DNA from: Euwallacea fornicatus
Lineage: Eukaryota; Arthropoda; Insecta; Coleoptera; Curculionidae
DNA: 64,000 bases
Assembly: GCF_040115645.1 (NCBI RefSeq)
Contig: NC_089547.1
Span: 4,960,001-5,024,000 of the forward strand
Reading direction: 5' to 3'
The translations under genes were made by a program, and so were the position numbers. Below are positions 25,004-36,800 of this stretch, one piece after another; within the stretch, counting starts at the first letter, position 1; the number at the start of each line of letters is the position of its first letter. Below the pieces are notes generated by a model. The model was not told the DNA's origin. It saw only the letters and a program-made list of their open reading frames with translations, and did no database searches.

Positions 25004-27909
25004 CTAATTTTCTCTCCTCATTTTCCTGAAACGAAATTTACGTTACGAGGCTTTAGAACTCAGAAAAACTGCATGAAAAACATGTTTGCTTACCCTAGAA
25101 GCGAAGCTTCTTTCAGGTTTTTTGGCTTGGCAGCCCTCTCCGGCCTCCCAGACCTAATATCGCTAATTTAAGCCAAAATCTGTGATTTTTTATCCCACTT
25201 ACTTATTCTCTGGTACCTCTGCCTCCCTCGTCTGTTTACCAACAATATTCGACAGTCTTATCTGAACATCTCTCATCTCACTATGGCTGCCTTCACTTGG
25301 GCCGCTCCTCTTCTTTTTGGCAGCAGATTTCGGAGATCTACTCCTGCTTTTGCTCTTAGCTTTGCGGCTCGTAGATGGTTTTGCCTTTACGTTACGAGAT
25401 AATACGTTTTCGTCGGGTTCCTTCTCGTCCGCTTCCTCAAGATACGCCGGAGCACAGACGCCCCGTAAAAGTCTGGAAGCATTCTCAGTTGGGCTTTCCA
25501 GCTTTTGCAGAAATACTGTGGGAGTGCGCACTCCTTCGTCACTTAAACTGGACCGACAAATTTTCAACTGAATCTTAAATCCAGTGGAAATGTCTTACTT
25601 GACGCTGGACTTCAGACTGAACAACTCTCTTTGGGTTACATTGCTAGATCTGACTGACAAGGGGGAAGAGTCCTTCCTTTGTAAAGTGCTTCGCTGACGC
25701 CAGGTGGTTCTCGGCCTTTTTATGGACGATGGAGTCTTAGAGAATGACATTGGACTCTTTTCTTGGTTCCTTCTTGCAACCATTTTACAATAAAAGCAAA
25801 ATATTTCAAGGGGGAATAGATACTAACTCTGTTCGATTGTCGTGTACTGACTGATCAATATCTCCCAATGCTGACATCGAAGGGGTGGGATACCACGGGA
25901 TGATGGAGGGACTGTTTTGAAACTAAGAGTAACATAAGTTCATTCTGTAAGAAAACTTGTGGCCCAAGAAATAAGAAATCAAATTACCTCGTTTTCGTTA
26001 CTGTTATTATAACCGAGAGAGCGGGGAGTGACCACAGAGTTCTGGACTTGAGGCGTATTACAAGCTGAACTTGTCCTTCCCTCGAACTAAAAACGCCTTT
26101 CAATCAAATCTAACACGTAATTATGCTCGGCGCTTACACTGCTCAAACTCTGCTCTAATCGAGTGGAATTGGATCTAGGCGAAAAAATCATAATATCAGT
26201 TCGCACTCTATTGCCTTCATTCTCGATAACTGTGGCCTCGATGTTTAAGTAGGTATCGTTCGCATTGGCTTCAAGAGAAGAACAGGAGTTGTTCTGTGAG
26301 CTCGCTTGCAGCTCTTCATTTGAAAGCCGGCTCAAGTAAATCTTCACCTAAGTAAATTTTTTACTTATCAAGAACTTTCAAGGGGAGATTATCAAACCTC
26401 TCCAAAGGTGGTTTTGTTTTCTGCAGGGGCTCCAAAAGATTCTTCATTAATAGTACTCAGTCTCCTAGAAAGACACTAAATGTTGTGTAATAGTCTGTGG
26501 TATAAACAAAGCAATAATACCTATTTTCTAATTCTGTTGAAGTCAGCTCTTGTTCATCTTCAAGCTGATCTCCATCTGTAAATTTTTCAAAGGGGATAGA
26601 AATATACTACAAGGACCATTTCATAGTATCAATAGTACAGTATGTGACCTGCTTCGTATGAGTTTCTTTTTAAGGATGACAAAAACGACTTAAAGAATAT
26701 GCCTTAGCCTCCCACTTACCATCCTCCATAGCGTTACTAGGCGTCACTATGACTCCCCTCCTTGCCACAGACACTCTACTATTAATCTCCTACAAAACCA
26801 CATTCTCACTTTTCTTTCAATCAACCTATAATAGAATACCAACTTCCTCATCCTCTGAACCAGAGTCTTCTAAGGCGTCACCTTCATTTGAAGTTGATGG
26901 TACAGAATCTTCAAAATTTTCGTTAATAGTACTGCAACTAGGCAGCTCATGTGTTCTTTTATTGGTAACATTGGCCATACGGGTTAATGCAATTCGAGGA
27001 TGGTTCAAGATTGTGCCATTTACATTGTGGGGTTTGACTGTGTGGGTGACTGCTCTGGGTTTGGGATCAACCTCTACACATGAATTAGAAAAAAGGTTAC
27101 AAGCAGTCGAATCTTGTGTCCCTTTTTGCACAGATGATAATGTAAACCATGACTATAATCCTAATTTTGTATCTCAAAACGCAGACATTTTAAAAACACC
27201 GTATATATATATATATATATAGCTATAGAAGCAATACTTTGATCTGTCTGTCACTGTCAATATTTATTTGAGAAAAATGAAGCAGGATGTCACAAATCAG
27301 ATACCTAACCCAGTTTTACAAGCAGGAGACACATCGGCTATTCAAATCTCGAGATACTGACACACATCAAAACTTAATCAAACAGTAAATCAAACATCTT
27401 CTTTTATTAAAATCAACTACTTTAAACCTCCTCACCTGGCAAGCTCTTCGGCCTCCCTCCTCTCAATAGAAGCACTAAATTAACCACGTCCAAGAGTGAG
27501 GAGGAATGCTTTTCAATTTCCTTTTTTATTACTGCATATTCAGCTTCTTGAGCCTAAACATTATTCGGTTATCACTATCAAAAACATACCTACAAAGCAC
27601 TTTCAACCCTCACAGAATACTTGGCCTGTATTTCAATCAATTGAGCCCTAAGATTATCGTTTTCGTTTCTCAAAGCATACAAGTCATGGACTAGCTTTGC
27701 ATGGGCTTTCGTCAGTTCTTGATTCTTGGCCCTAATGGCCAAAAGTTCTGCACAAGAATAAGAACTTAAATAAGGGAACTTTGGGGTGAATAAATGGGTT
27801 AAAAACTACCGAGTTCCATTTGTAGAGATGGGGCTTCGCGGCTAGTGGATGCTCCATCCTCGACGATTTTTGGTCTCCGGCAACTGCCGCTGCTGTTGTA
27901 ATTCCTCAT
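25004..27909 (-). CDS. Sgo: Shugoshin, guardian of centromeric cohesion
   Basis: Fourteen-exon model of about 605-608 aa. Exons: 27810-27909, 27614-27747, 27436-27553, 26840-27121, 26720-26789 (approximate), 26521-26575, 26398-26464, 26138-26347, 25988-26086, 25828-25922, 25599-25772, 25203-25547, 25094-25153 and 25004-25025. The N-terminal part (about residues 34-100) is a predicted coiled coil, as in shugoshins, where it dimerises and binds PP2A. The middle is acidic and low-complexity, then a basic RS/K-rich stretch follows. Exons 13 and 14 together encode GRPERAAKPKNLKEASLLG followed by KMRREN and stop, the basic C-terminal SGO motif that binds centromeric H2A. The last 22-nt exon (acceptor TTTCGTTTCAG) restores the frame exactly. 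The exon 4/5 junction is unresolved: the obvious donor leaves a one-base phase error, cured by a weaker GTTGGT donor or a later acceptor. The exon 2 donor is taken as TCT|GTGAGG, because a stronger AG|GTATGT further on would include an in-frame TAG. Confidence 0.82.
27202..27221 (+). repeat. (TA)n microsatellite in a shugoshin intron
   Basis: A short uninterrupted TA dinucleotide run inside the intron between shugoshin exons 3 and 4. No other role is apparent. Confidence 0.85.
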
Positions 27910-28750
27910 ATTTGCTGTGAATGATATATACTATTTTAATTAATAATTCACGGAGTTTAAGTCTCTCAAAAGTTTAATATTCTAACAAAAATATTCTGAA
28001 CTTTTGACGGTTTATAGATCATGTGATATATGTCAAAAATTTGAGTGAAGGACCATTTAACGGGTATTACTCAAAAAAACCTACAGGGGCACAGAACGTA
28101 CCTAGACCTGAGACATCGGTTAACCCACTTCCTAACCCTCGAAATGAATTTTCAGTTTTCGCACTCAGTTTACAGAATCAAACTCGGTTCTCTGTCAGCT
28201 CTAGTGACAGTTCACTGATTATGTAAAGAACCAAGAGATTCACGTATTTATGTTGCTTCGAAGCCTCTGAATTTTCCTGTTTGGAGTTCGTTTGAGATTA
28301 CGTTTCGATAGATCGAAATTAATGATACTAATGATCGAAACATCTGAATAAATAATTGAAATAACCTTTAGTGGAGCAACCCTGCACTGCGTTTGCTCTG
28401 TCCAGGGAGCAACTCTGAACGTTCCGGTGCACAATCTTAACGATAACACAGTTGACAGAAATTTACTTGGTTCGCGATGTTGCCACGTAGGGTCTTTTAT
28501 TCGATATTAGGGTGTTTCGTACTTGTCTCGGGATTTTTAAATTCCTTAATGAAAATTATGACAACAAAACTCAACTTCATAAATTGATCTAATTCGCACT
28601 CAGTGTTGAAACAGCCCCAGTTCTGACACCGGATTTATGTTTCAGCTAAGCAAGCTGATTCGTCCACATCTAAATGAAATTGATGTAGATTTGTGATAAG
28701 GTACGTGGCAACATTGGCGTCTCTGCGAAAGTACCATTCCGCGTGCCGAA
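27910..28750. promoter_or_regulatory. Shared divergent promoter region, shugoshin / eIF3b
   Basis: The start codons of shugoshin (minus, 27909) and eIF3b (plus, 28751) are 841 bp apart with no gene between them. It must contain both promoters. No convincing TATA box was identified in either direction, consistent with housekeeping-type initiation. Confidence 0.6.
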
Positions 28751-31491
28751 ATGGCAAGACCAAAAAAAGGCGACGAAAAAGGCGAAGAAAGCCCTAAAAA
28801 GCACGACTTAGAAACGTCTAGCGATGGCGAAGAACCCAATTTCAGCGATCCTGAAGGTTTCGTTGACGACGTCTCCGATTCCGGTGAGTGTTCATATCTC
28901 CCAATTTAGGTTATGTATACTCACATATTGAGCCCCTTGTCTAGTTCAAAGCTCCGTCTAATTAAGCACTAAACTCTTCCAGAGCTTCTTCCCGAGGTTC
29001 TGTCTCAAAAACCTAAAGAAACTGACGGATATGAAAGCGTTATTGTTGTTGATGGGGTCCCCAAAGTGGGCCCCAATCGGCTTGACAAGCTGAAATCGGT
29101 CATCAACAAGGTGTTTAGTAAGTTTGGCAACCTCGTGAACGAATACTATCCTGTTGACGCAGAAGGAACCACAAAAGGCTACATCTTTCTGGAGTATTCA
29201 AATCCCACTCATGCCCTTGAGGCAGTCAATTTAACTAACAATTTCAAACTTGACAAGTTGCACACTTTTCAAGTTAATCTGTTTACCGATTTTGCAAAAT
29301 ATGAGGATATTCCTGACAAATGGGAACCTCCGCAACCAAGACCCTATGAAGGGCAAGCGGATTTGCACCATTATTTGTTGGACTCAGATGCTTATGATCA
29401 GTATGCAGTAGTAACTCATAATGGACAGAATGTCCAGATTTGGCAGAATACATTGCCAGAGCCAAATGTTATTGAGGAACGCAACGTAAGTTTAAGTTGT
29501 TATTTCTATTGTTATTTCTGAGTTATAAATTAAAAAGAAAATTCCTATAAAATATGACAATTAACATTTTCTGCAAATTTTCATGGAAAACTCAATAATT
29601 TAGAGTACAATTTTAGAATTGGACCCAAACCTACATTAAGTGGTCTCCTTTGGGTACATATTTAGCAACCTTCCACAAACTAGGTATTGCATTATGGGCA
29701 GGACCCAGCTTTACCCAGTACAAAAAGTTTGCCCATCCTCATGTTCAATATATTGATTTCTCTCCCTGTGAAAAGTATTTAGTAACATATTCCCCTGATG
29801 GAGACCCACAGAATCCAGATCAAAAGTGGATTATTATATGGGACATTCGGTAATCAATCCTAGAGTTTCCATGAATATTGGTTATTATTGAGTGTGGTTT
29901 TAGAGGTGGAATGGAAAAAAGATCGTTTACTCCTGAAGGTCCTTCGACATGGCCAATCTTTAGGTGGTCACATGATGACAAATATTTCGGTAGGATTGGC
30001 AATGATGTTTTGTCAATTTATGAGACTCCATCATTTGGCCTTCTTGACAAAAAATCAATAAAAATTAACGGAATTAGGGATTTTAACTGGTAAAATCTCA
30101 TAAAAAATGTCTTCTCAGAGGAACCAAAATGAGAGGTATTTTAGGTCACCAACTGATAATATAGTAGCTTATTGGGTGGCTGAAGACAAAGATGTTCCGG
30201 CCAGCGTCACCCTCTTAGAACTGCCGAATAGAAATGAAATGCGAAAAAAAAACTTGTTTAATGTGGCTGACTGCAAGATTCATTGGCAAAAATCTGGGGA
30301 TTATTTGTGTGTTAAAGTGGATAGATACTCCAAGGCAAGGAAAGAGAAAAGTGAAATGAAGTACTCAGGAATGTACTGCAACTTTGAAATTTTCCACATG
30401 AGAGAGAAGCAAGTGCCTGTTGACAGTGTGGAGATTAAAGAGCCCATACAAGCTTTCGCGTGGGAACCTGTGGGCACCAAATTTGCCATGATTCATGGAG
30501 AACCTCCTAACATCAATGTCAGTTTTTATGAAGTCAAGTATGTGGGATTCATTTCAAAGAATAACGACATTTTTAAGTGGTTTTTAAACGTTTTTAGGGT
30601 GGGTTTAGCTCCCAACTTGCTGAAAAAATTCGACAAACGTGCCTGCAACCACTTATTCTGGTCCCCCAACGGTCAGTTCATCGTTTTGGCTGGAGTTGGT
30701 AGCAATGGAGGTTTGAACTTTTTTTTGAGTAACTATACGATTTTCACATTAAACAAAAATTACAGGAGGTTCTTTGGAATTCGTGGACACCCACGAATTT
30801 TTAATAATGAATTCAACTGATCATTACCAAATGTCCGATGTAGAGTGGGACTCCACCGGCCGCTACGTCTTCACCGCAGTCTCGTATTGGAAGTGCAAAG
30901 TGGACACTGGTAAGTAAAATGTGTAAAAAGCCCATTGACTGTGAAGACAGATTTCCGTCATTGTTTACTTGTTCAATCAAACGAAATTCTGTATGCTTAT
31001 TTTCTATACGATAATGTTAATGAATTATGCTTTTCTTAGGTTACTGGATGTGGTCCTTCCAAGGAAAAATCCTAAAGCGCATCAACTTAGAACGTTTCGC
31101 GCAAATACTCTGGCGTCCCCGTCCGGCCACTCTTTTGACCGAAAAGCAACAAAAGGAGATCAAAAAGAATCTGAAGAAGTATTACGCGCAATTTGAGAGC
31201 AAGGACCGTATGCGACAATCAAAGGCTTCTAAAGAGTTAATAGAGAAACGGGCAGCCCTCATGGAGAAGTTCAATCAGTACCGAGAGCAGCAAATTAAAC
31301 GTTGGGAGGCGAATAAAGCCAGCAGATTGGCTCTTAGAAATAGTAAGTATTCGTTTCTGTTTAAAGTATCTCGGTGCTGATAAAAGAATGTTGCAGATGT
31401 AGATACCGACGAGTTAGACGCAGACACCGATAACGTGGAGGAGGAAGTTGTTGAATTCTTTGTCAAGGAGGAAATAATTCCCATCGATTAG
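28751..31491 (+). CDS. eIF3b: Eukaryotic translation initiation factor 3 subunit B
   Basis: Complete 700-aa protein in nine exons: 28751-28883, 28983-29485, 29617-29849, 29904-30089, 30145-30537, 30598-30710, 30766-30909, 31040-31342 and 31397-31491. It scaffolds the eIF3 complex on the 40S subunit. An acidic N-terminus is followed by an RRM (about residues 61-145, with GYIFLEY as RNP1-like core). Next comes the long beta-propeller (WSPLGTYLATFH, DFSPCEKYLVTYSP, SPTDNIVAYWVAEDKDVP, DVEWDSTGRYVFTAVSYW), then the charged C-terminal helix and a short acidic tail. Length matches Drosophila eIF3b (about 690 aa). For exon 5 the acceptor ending at 30144 was chosen because the first available AG (30119) would create an immediate TGA, and this choice restores the conserved W-SPTDN junction. 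Its expression is expected to be ubiquitous. Confidence 0.97.
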
Positions 31492-31663
31492 CCAGCAAAA
31501 TATTAAAGTGTTTTTTTGCCCTGTTAAAGTTTGAGCAGGGACCTTGGCCATTTTGTCGAACATCTTTTAGGAAAACTCGCGGTTTTGCTAGTGTAACTTT
31601 CGTTTGAGTTGCATCTACCTGACGTTCATTTTTATATTCAAGTACAATAGCGATATTTTTTGT

Positions 31664-31669
31664 AATAAA
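31664..31669 (+). terminator. Candidate poly(A) signal for eIF3b
   Basis: AATAAA occurs 173 bases after the eIF3b stop codon, followed within 20 bases by a GT-rich TGTTGCG stretch, which is a standard cleavage context. Confidence 0.6.
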
Positions 31670-33116
31670 GTGTTGCGCATTAAAGTACTTTTATTATTTC
31701 AAAATGAGTTTTCTTTGAAATTTAACACAGTGAAAAAATGCCCCTCGCCTGTTCAAACCATCGCAAGCAACAGGTGCGGCCTTCTTTGCTTTTGAGAATC
31801 TCTTGGCTACGAGTGAAATGATGCATGCCATGCGGTTTCGCCGATTTACTTGCGCTGTGACGAGGCCATGTATTCGTAATATGTGAGACGCTGTGATCGT
31901 AGACGTAGTATATGTGAGACAACTTATATAGGTATATTTTGAGTTTATATTGGACACCGCTATATAGGGCGTATTTGACAAATTTGGCAACGCACATCTG
32001 GAGAATTGGGGATTAAAACTAATACAAACAAAAAAGAAATTTATTTGAATTCAAAAAAGGGTAAAAAATGTACTGAGATTTGATAATTATGATACACATC
32101 GATAACTAATTATTAATAAATACGCAGAGATCCAAATTATGCATCTCATATGAAGGAAAAGAAAACAAATTAACAAAAAATAAAATGAGACACTCTCAGA
32201 AATGCTATTTATTTACGACTCTAAGGCACTTGTTCGATAAAATAGCGAAATTTCGTCATTATAAACAGCTGTTTGGATGCTAAAACACGTAAAATATGAT
32301 TTCGAGCTAAATCCAACAAAAAATACTGCCGTTTGATAGCAATTTTTTTCCTAAAACCGAAAGTTTCGATTCGATATCTTATGCTCTAGAAAGGGCGCTT
32401 TCGTAAGGCTTATTTGTCTTTGTACTATAATCTTTTTTCCCTAATAATAACTTGTGTGCATCGTGCAAAACAAAGTAAAGACGAAACGTTACAGGCCTGT
32501 GTTAAAACTTGTTTCTAGGCTTAAAATCTATAAACGATGATAAAAGGACTAGATGGCTTAATATACTAGTAAAAGAGGGCAAAAGCACATTAATGAGGGT
32601 TTCCGAAGTTGGTGGTAACTATAAGGTCTATTTCGAACTGTGCGAGCGATACTGTACGTAATAAACAGAAAGTGAAAACTATAAGTAATAAGTAAGTACA
32701 TAAAACTTCATTTGGCATACTACGCAGAGGAAAATCTAAATACTGCAGATGTATAGAGTGCTTGTATAAAGACGGAACAACTTAAATGAATTTCCTTAAA
32801 ACTTCAACGTGCCGCTATCTCCTACTTCTACTTCAACGTGGGTTACTTACAATAAATCTCAAAATCAAAAAAAAACACGTAAATTAATCCTTACACGCAA
32901 TAAATAACAAAATAAACTCGCTTTGAATCACTGCCACACCAACCAATAAACAATTCGTATAGCTTAAAATTATCAGCTTCTTTGGTGAGAAAAGTTAAAA
33001 ATATGTGCGATGCGTTTGAGGCGGATTGTTCATACTTAATTTTATTTTTGGGGAATAGCGCCTCACAGGCCAGTACAATGATCAATCAATCGCTTACCTC
33101 AAATCAATTTTTTGTT
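31670..33116. other. Convergent intergenic spacer
   Basis: AT-rich DNA between the 3' end of eIF3b and a dispersed repeat. It holds no open frame with recognisable content and no splice-consistent exon. Confidence 0.6.
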
Positions 33117-33660
33117 GAGCATCATGTCAAAAAGTGTCACTTCTCAACCGTTGAATGAAGTTGTTTATTTACGACACTGCACGCACTGCGCTGTCGGATA
33201 TCATCTTCGCCTACGTAATTTCTGGGATGTTGCTCTGTGGTCGTGCGACTTCGGAGACCCGAACATAACCGATGCGAATTCCCGATATGGTAAAAAAAAT
33301 CGGATTTTAAAAGTACGATTTTTATTCGTTTTCAACGGAGGTTAATCCCGCACGAATACTCGTTACGTTTCGATTTATTTACCGTAAAATTTGCCCTAAA
33401 TTTTCCTAAGTTTTTCCACATTTTCACCGGAAATTTGATGTTTTAGGAAAGGACGCGGAAATATCGTTAACACTGACAGCTGGAGCGCTATTGTTTTGTT
33501 TTCCTAGCCTTCTTACCAATCTTAGATCGTCCCACACCAGATGGCGCTAGATCTGCCACCGAGACGTTAACAAGTGTTCGTCCGAGCCCTCAGTGAAGGG
33601 CAATTCCACTGCCCCAACAGTCCCTACTAGTACGTGAGCCGTTATTCCCCAAAAAATAGA
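33117..33660 (+). repeat. Dispersed repeat, copy B
   Basis: Colinear with 2651-3265 in the same orientation. The left ends GAGCATCATGTCAAAAAG and GAGAATCATGTTAAATAA align, a 20-base block at 33241-33260 is identical, and several later blocks match in order. It sits just downstream of the SUN gene's 3' end. It has no intact coding frame. Confidence 0.7.
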
Positions 33661-33804
33661 GCGAAATTAAGCAGTCTAAACTCGCATAAAGCCTCTTCCA
33701 ACAGACGCAGCACTCATATTTTACTCCTAAGGGTCAAGCAGCTTCAAAAACCGCTGCCGTCGCCGCGTCGGTTTGGAAGCCCAATTAGCGCATTATTATT
33801 TACA

Positions 33805-33810
33805 TTTATT
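33805..33810 (-). terminator. Candidate poly(A) signal for the SUN-domain gene
   Basis: AATAAA on the minus strand, 72 bases downstream of the stop codon at 33882. Confidence 0.6.
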
Positions 33811-33881
33811 GCGAAATATTGAGAGTTTTTTTAGTAACTGTACATTGCACAACACTAAAACCGTTCGGAGAACACCGCAAA

Positions 33882-36800
33882 TCATCTCCCCGCTGTATGA
33901 TGCACCCTCCCATGCACCCTAAACCTGTACAAACACGTGTAATTGGGGTTTCCATGGTTGGACAGTATCCTTATTTCAATCATATCGAACACTTGATTGT
34001 CTTTTTGCACGGAGAAAAACTGCAACGACTCCCCGTCCAGTTCAAACTGGTACACACCCAGTAAAACTGGTTCTTTGTCGTTTTCCTCCCTCAATCCGTA
34101 GACTTCGAAGTCTTTGGGGGCGGAATCCATTTTGCCGTCTGGCAGTAGCAGCCTTGAAACGTGTTCCATGGAAAAAGCATCGATCTTTACCGTATTTGAT
34201 AGTTTGACTACAACGAAACCCGGGAAGTTTTGGAAGGCCCAGCAGTCACCAGGGGCTAGAGTGGGGGTGATGACAGTTCTAGGACTATTTGAGTGTTGCC
34301 ACAGTGGAATTCCCAAGATCGAAAACACAGCCTTTCCGTACTTATATAATTCAGTGCAGCGAGTGCTTACTACTTGTCCCCCCATGCTCTCCATGGCGTA
34401 ATCCACCAGTCCTGTACGATCAGCGTCGTAAATCGCTAAGGCCTCCTTTACGATTCGTTTAATAAATTTCTCGTCTGTGTTAGTCGTAGCATCAGTTTTT
34501 TTGAACTGCGTGGTGACTTTCTCCATAAAAACATGAGCGCTAGATTCAACAGCTTCGGCCATTTTAGAGTCCATGCTCATGGTGATGTTGCCTAGATGAA
34601 ATTCTAAATCTCGCTTGGCCACGAATAGGGCCTGCAGCCACGAGTTTAAGCCTTGTTGAGTACGCAGGAATTCCGGGTTATTTAATAAGTCACTAACAGC
34701 CCGAGACACGAAACCCTCGATGTTGATTATCGGGCGTTTATCGCAACATTTTTTCATATCCAGTGACAGCCTTGCGTACTCGTCACCCCTCAATTTATTA
34801 TTTAACACAATGTCCTTACGCATCTTGTCTATTTCTTTGAGCAAAGTATCTATAAGTAGCTGCTGCTTAGTCAACAGTTCCTCGCTGACACCCACACCCT
34901 CAGCTCTAGCACTCTCAGCTTTATAGTAATTATTAATTTCATTAACAAAGCTGGGGTTATTTACGATACTCTGCACCAACCTCTCAGTGTCCACTTCAGG
35001 TTCTTTTTTACCTTCAATGTCCAGAAACCGTTTCACAGCTTTTGCTATTGCTTCTAGCTGCTCAGAGCTAAAGCTACCAGCTATGTCGCTGGCACTGGGA
35101 GGTTCTAAATATATTTTCTCTGTGATTTTCACGATCTTTTCTTGAACGTTTGGCGAAGGAGTAGGAAAATCTTGTTCTTCAAAAGTCACATCGCGCTTGG
35201 TGCGTTTTACCTGTACAGTGTCCCAAAGGGCAAATGAAGGTATAAGATTGGTAGCTGCACTCGTATAGTTGAAAACAGTACCGTGTAGAGAGTTTCCAAG
35301 GCTTGATAGAAGCCACGCACCTGAAATGGTGGATATTTAAAAAGAGGGCGACCAGAATTGGTGGTCGTACAAGAAAATAGCTCTTTAGATCGTTGCCAAT
35401 ACACTCATCTCCAAGGAGCTACGTTAACAAGATTATGTGATAAATTTACTGTTATTTAATTCGACCCTTGCCGTTTCACAACCACCAAATCTGTTAGAAG
35501 CTATGATCAGGGATGGAAAGAAACGCTGACTGTATGCGTAAAATGATTTATTCCTACAAACACCACACTATAAAGCAAAATATACAATATTACTGCAGGG
35601 AATAGTTTTTTTTTTAGTGCTAATGACTGCGTTTACGTCGCAAGGTCCCTACTAACATATTCGTACTTATTACACTTCAGCTTCAATAAGCGGCATAAAC
35701 GCAGTCAAATTCTTACGATATAAAAATTAGTGATGTATGACTATGGTATAATTAAGTCGCTAATAAAATATGTATAAATATAAAGAAGATTTTAGTGAAA
35801 AAATGTAATAAGTGTAAGAATATACTTAAAAGGAAATATAAATTAGCTCTTTTATCAGAGGGAATAACACATTTTTTCGTACTTTTAGCAATACTTGAAG
35901 GAAGTTACGATAACGATGTCTAACGGGATTATGAGGTACGTTAACTCTAAGATGTACCTAAATTCAGTGTTCAAAAATTCCCGTTAATCTTTCCGTCTTT
36001 TCTGGCATTTAAATATCCATATCGTGTGATTTATAACGTGACCATAGCCTAATTCATAGCGTGATTCTATTGCAGTTGCAGAAGAAATATCAAGGACCAT
36101 TTTGCAACCAAACACTTGTAATGTCCTAAAAATCTATGGAGGAACCCAGCCTGTTTTTTTTTTTTTTTTTTTTTTAAATAAAACTCCCTCAGTATCAATG
36201 AGCTGTTAAAGGCCATTCTTCATATAAAGTGCTGAGAATTGAAGGTTTTTAGAGTGTTTAGTTAAAAAAATGTTCCTCTTTGGGTCAATCGCGGATTTTT
36301 GATGCACACAAAGAATAAATAAACTAAAAGGAATCTCATTATGATCAATCACTGTGTATCGGCACTTTTAAACAAGGCAAATATCCACTAAAAATTGGCT
36401 TTCAAAAATAATTTTTTCAGCCACTTGGTAAATGCCCGAAGTCCTCTAGAAAACCTGGAACGTTGAAAGGCACTGTGGGCTAATGTTAATTGGTATTAGT
36501 TATTAGCTTAAGTCTTGACGTTGTCGTTAAACTTAAACGCCCCGTAAATAGAATCGGAAAGCGAGTTAAAATAGGCGACCGCCATTTTGCCGCAGTTAGG
36601 GTGGCAGGAAAGGGCAAGGGTCGATCCGGTAACCAAATATAAGTGAAAACCTAAAAAGGATACATTTTCGCTCAAATTTGCGGCAAAAAAAATCTGAATA
36701 TGCTCAAATCTCGATCGGCTGAAGGTTTTTTATATATTGCCAGCAGACATACTGCCATACTGCTCAGTCTTTCTTTACTTACCCCCGAGTAGCAACAGCG

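Noticed and set aside
26749..27222. 157-codon plus-strand open frame
   Set aside because: It is the antisense shadow of shugoshin exon 4 and ends in a TA microsatellite.
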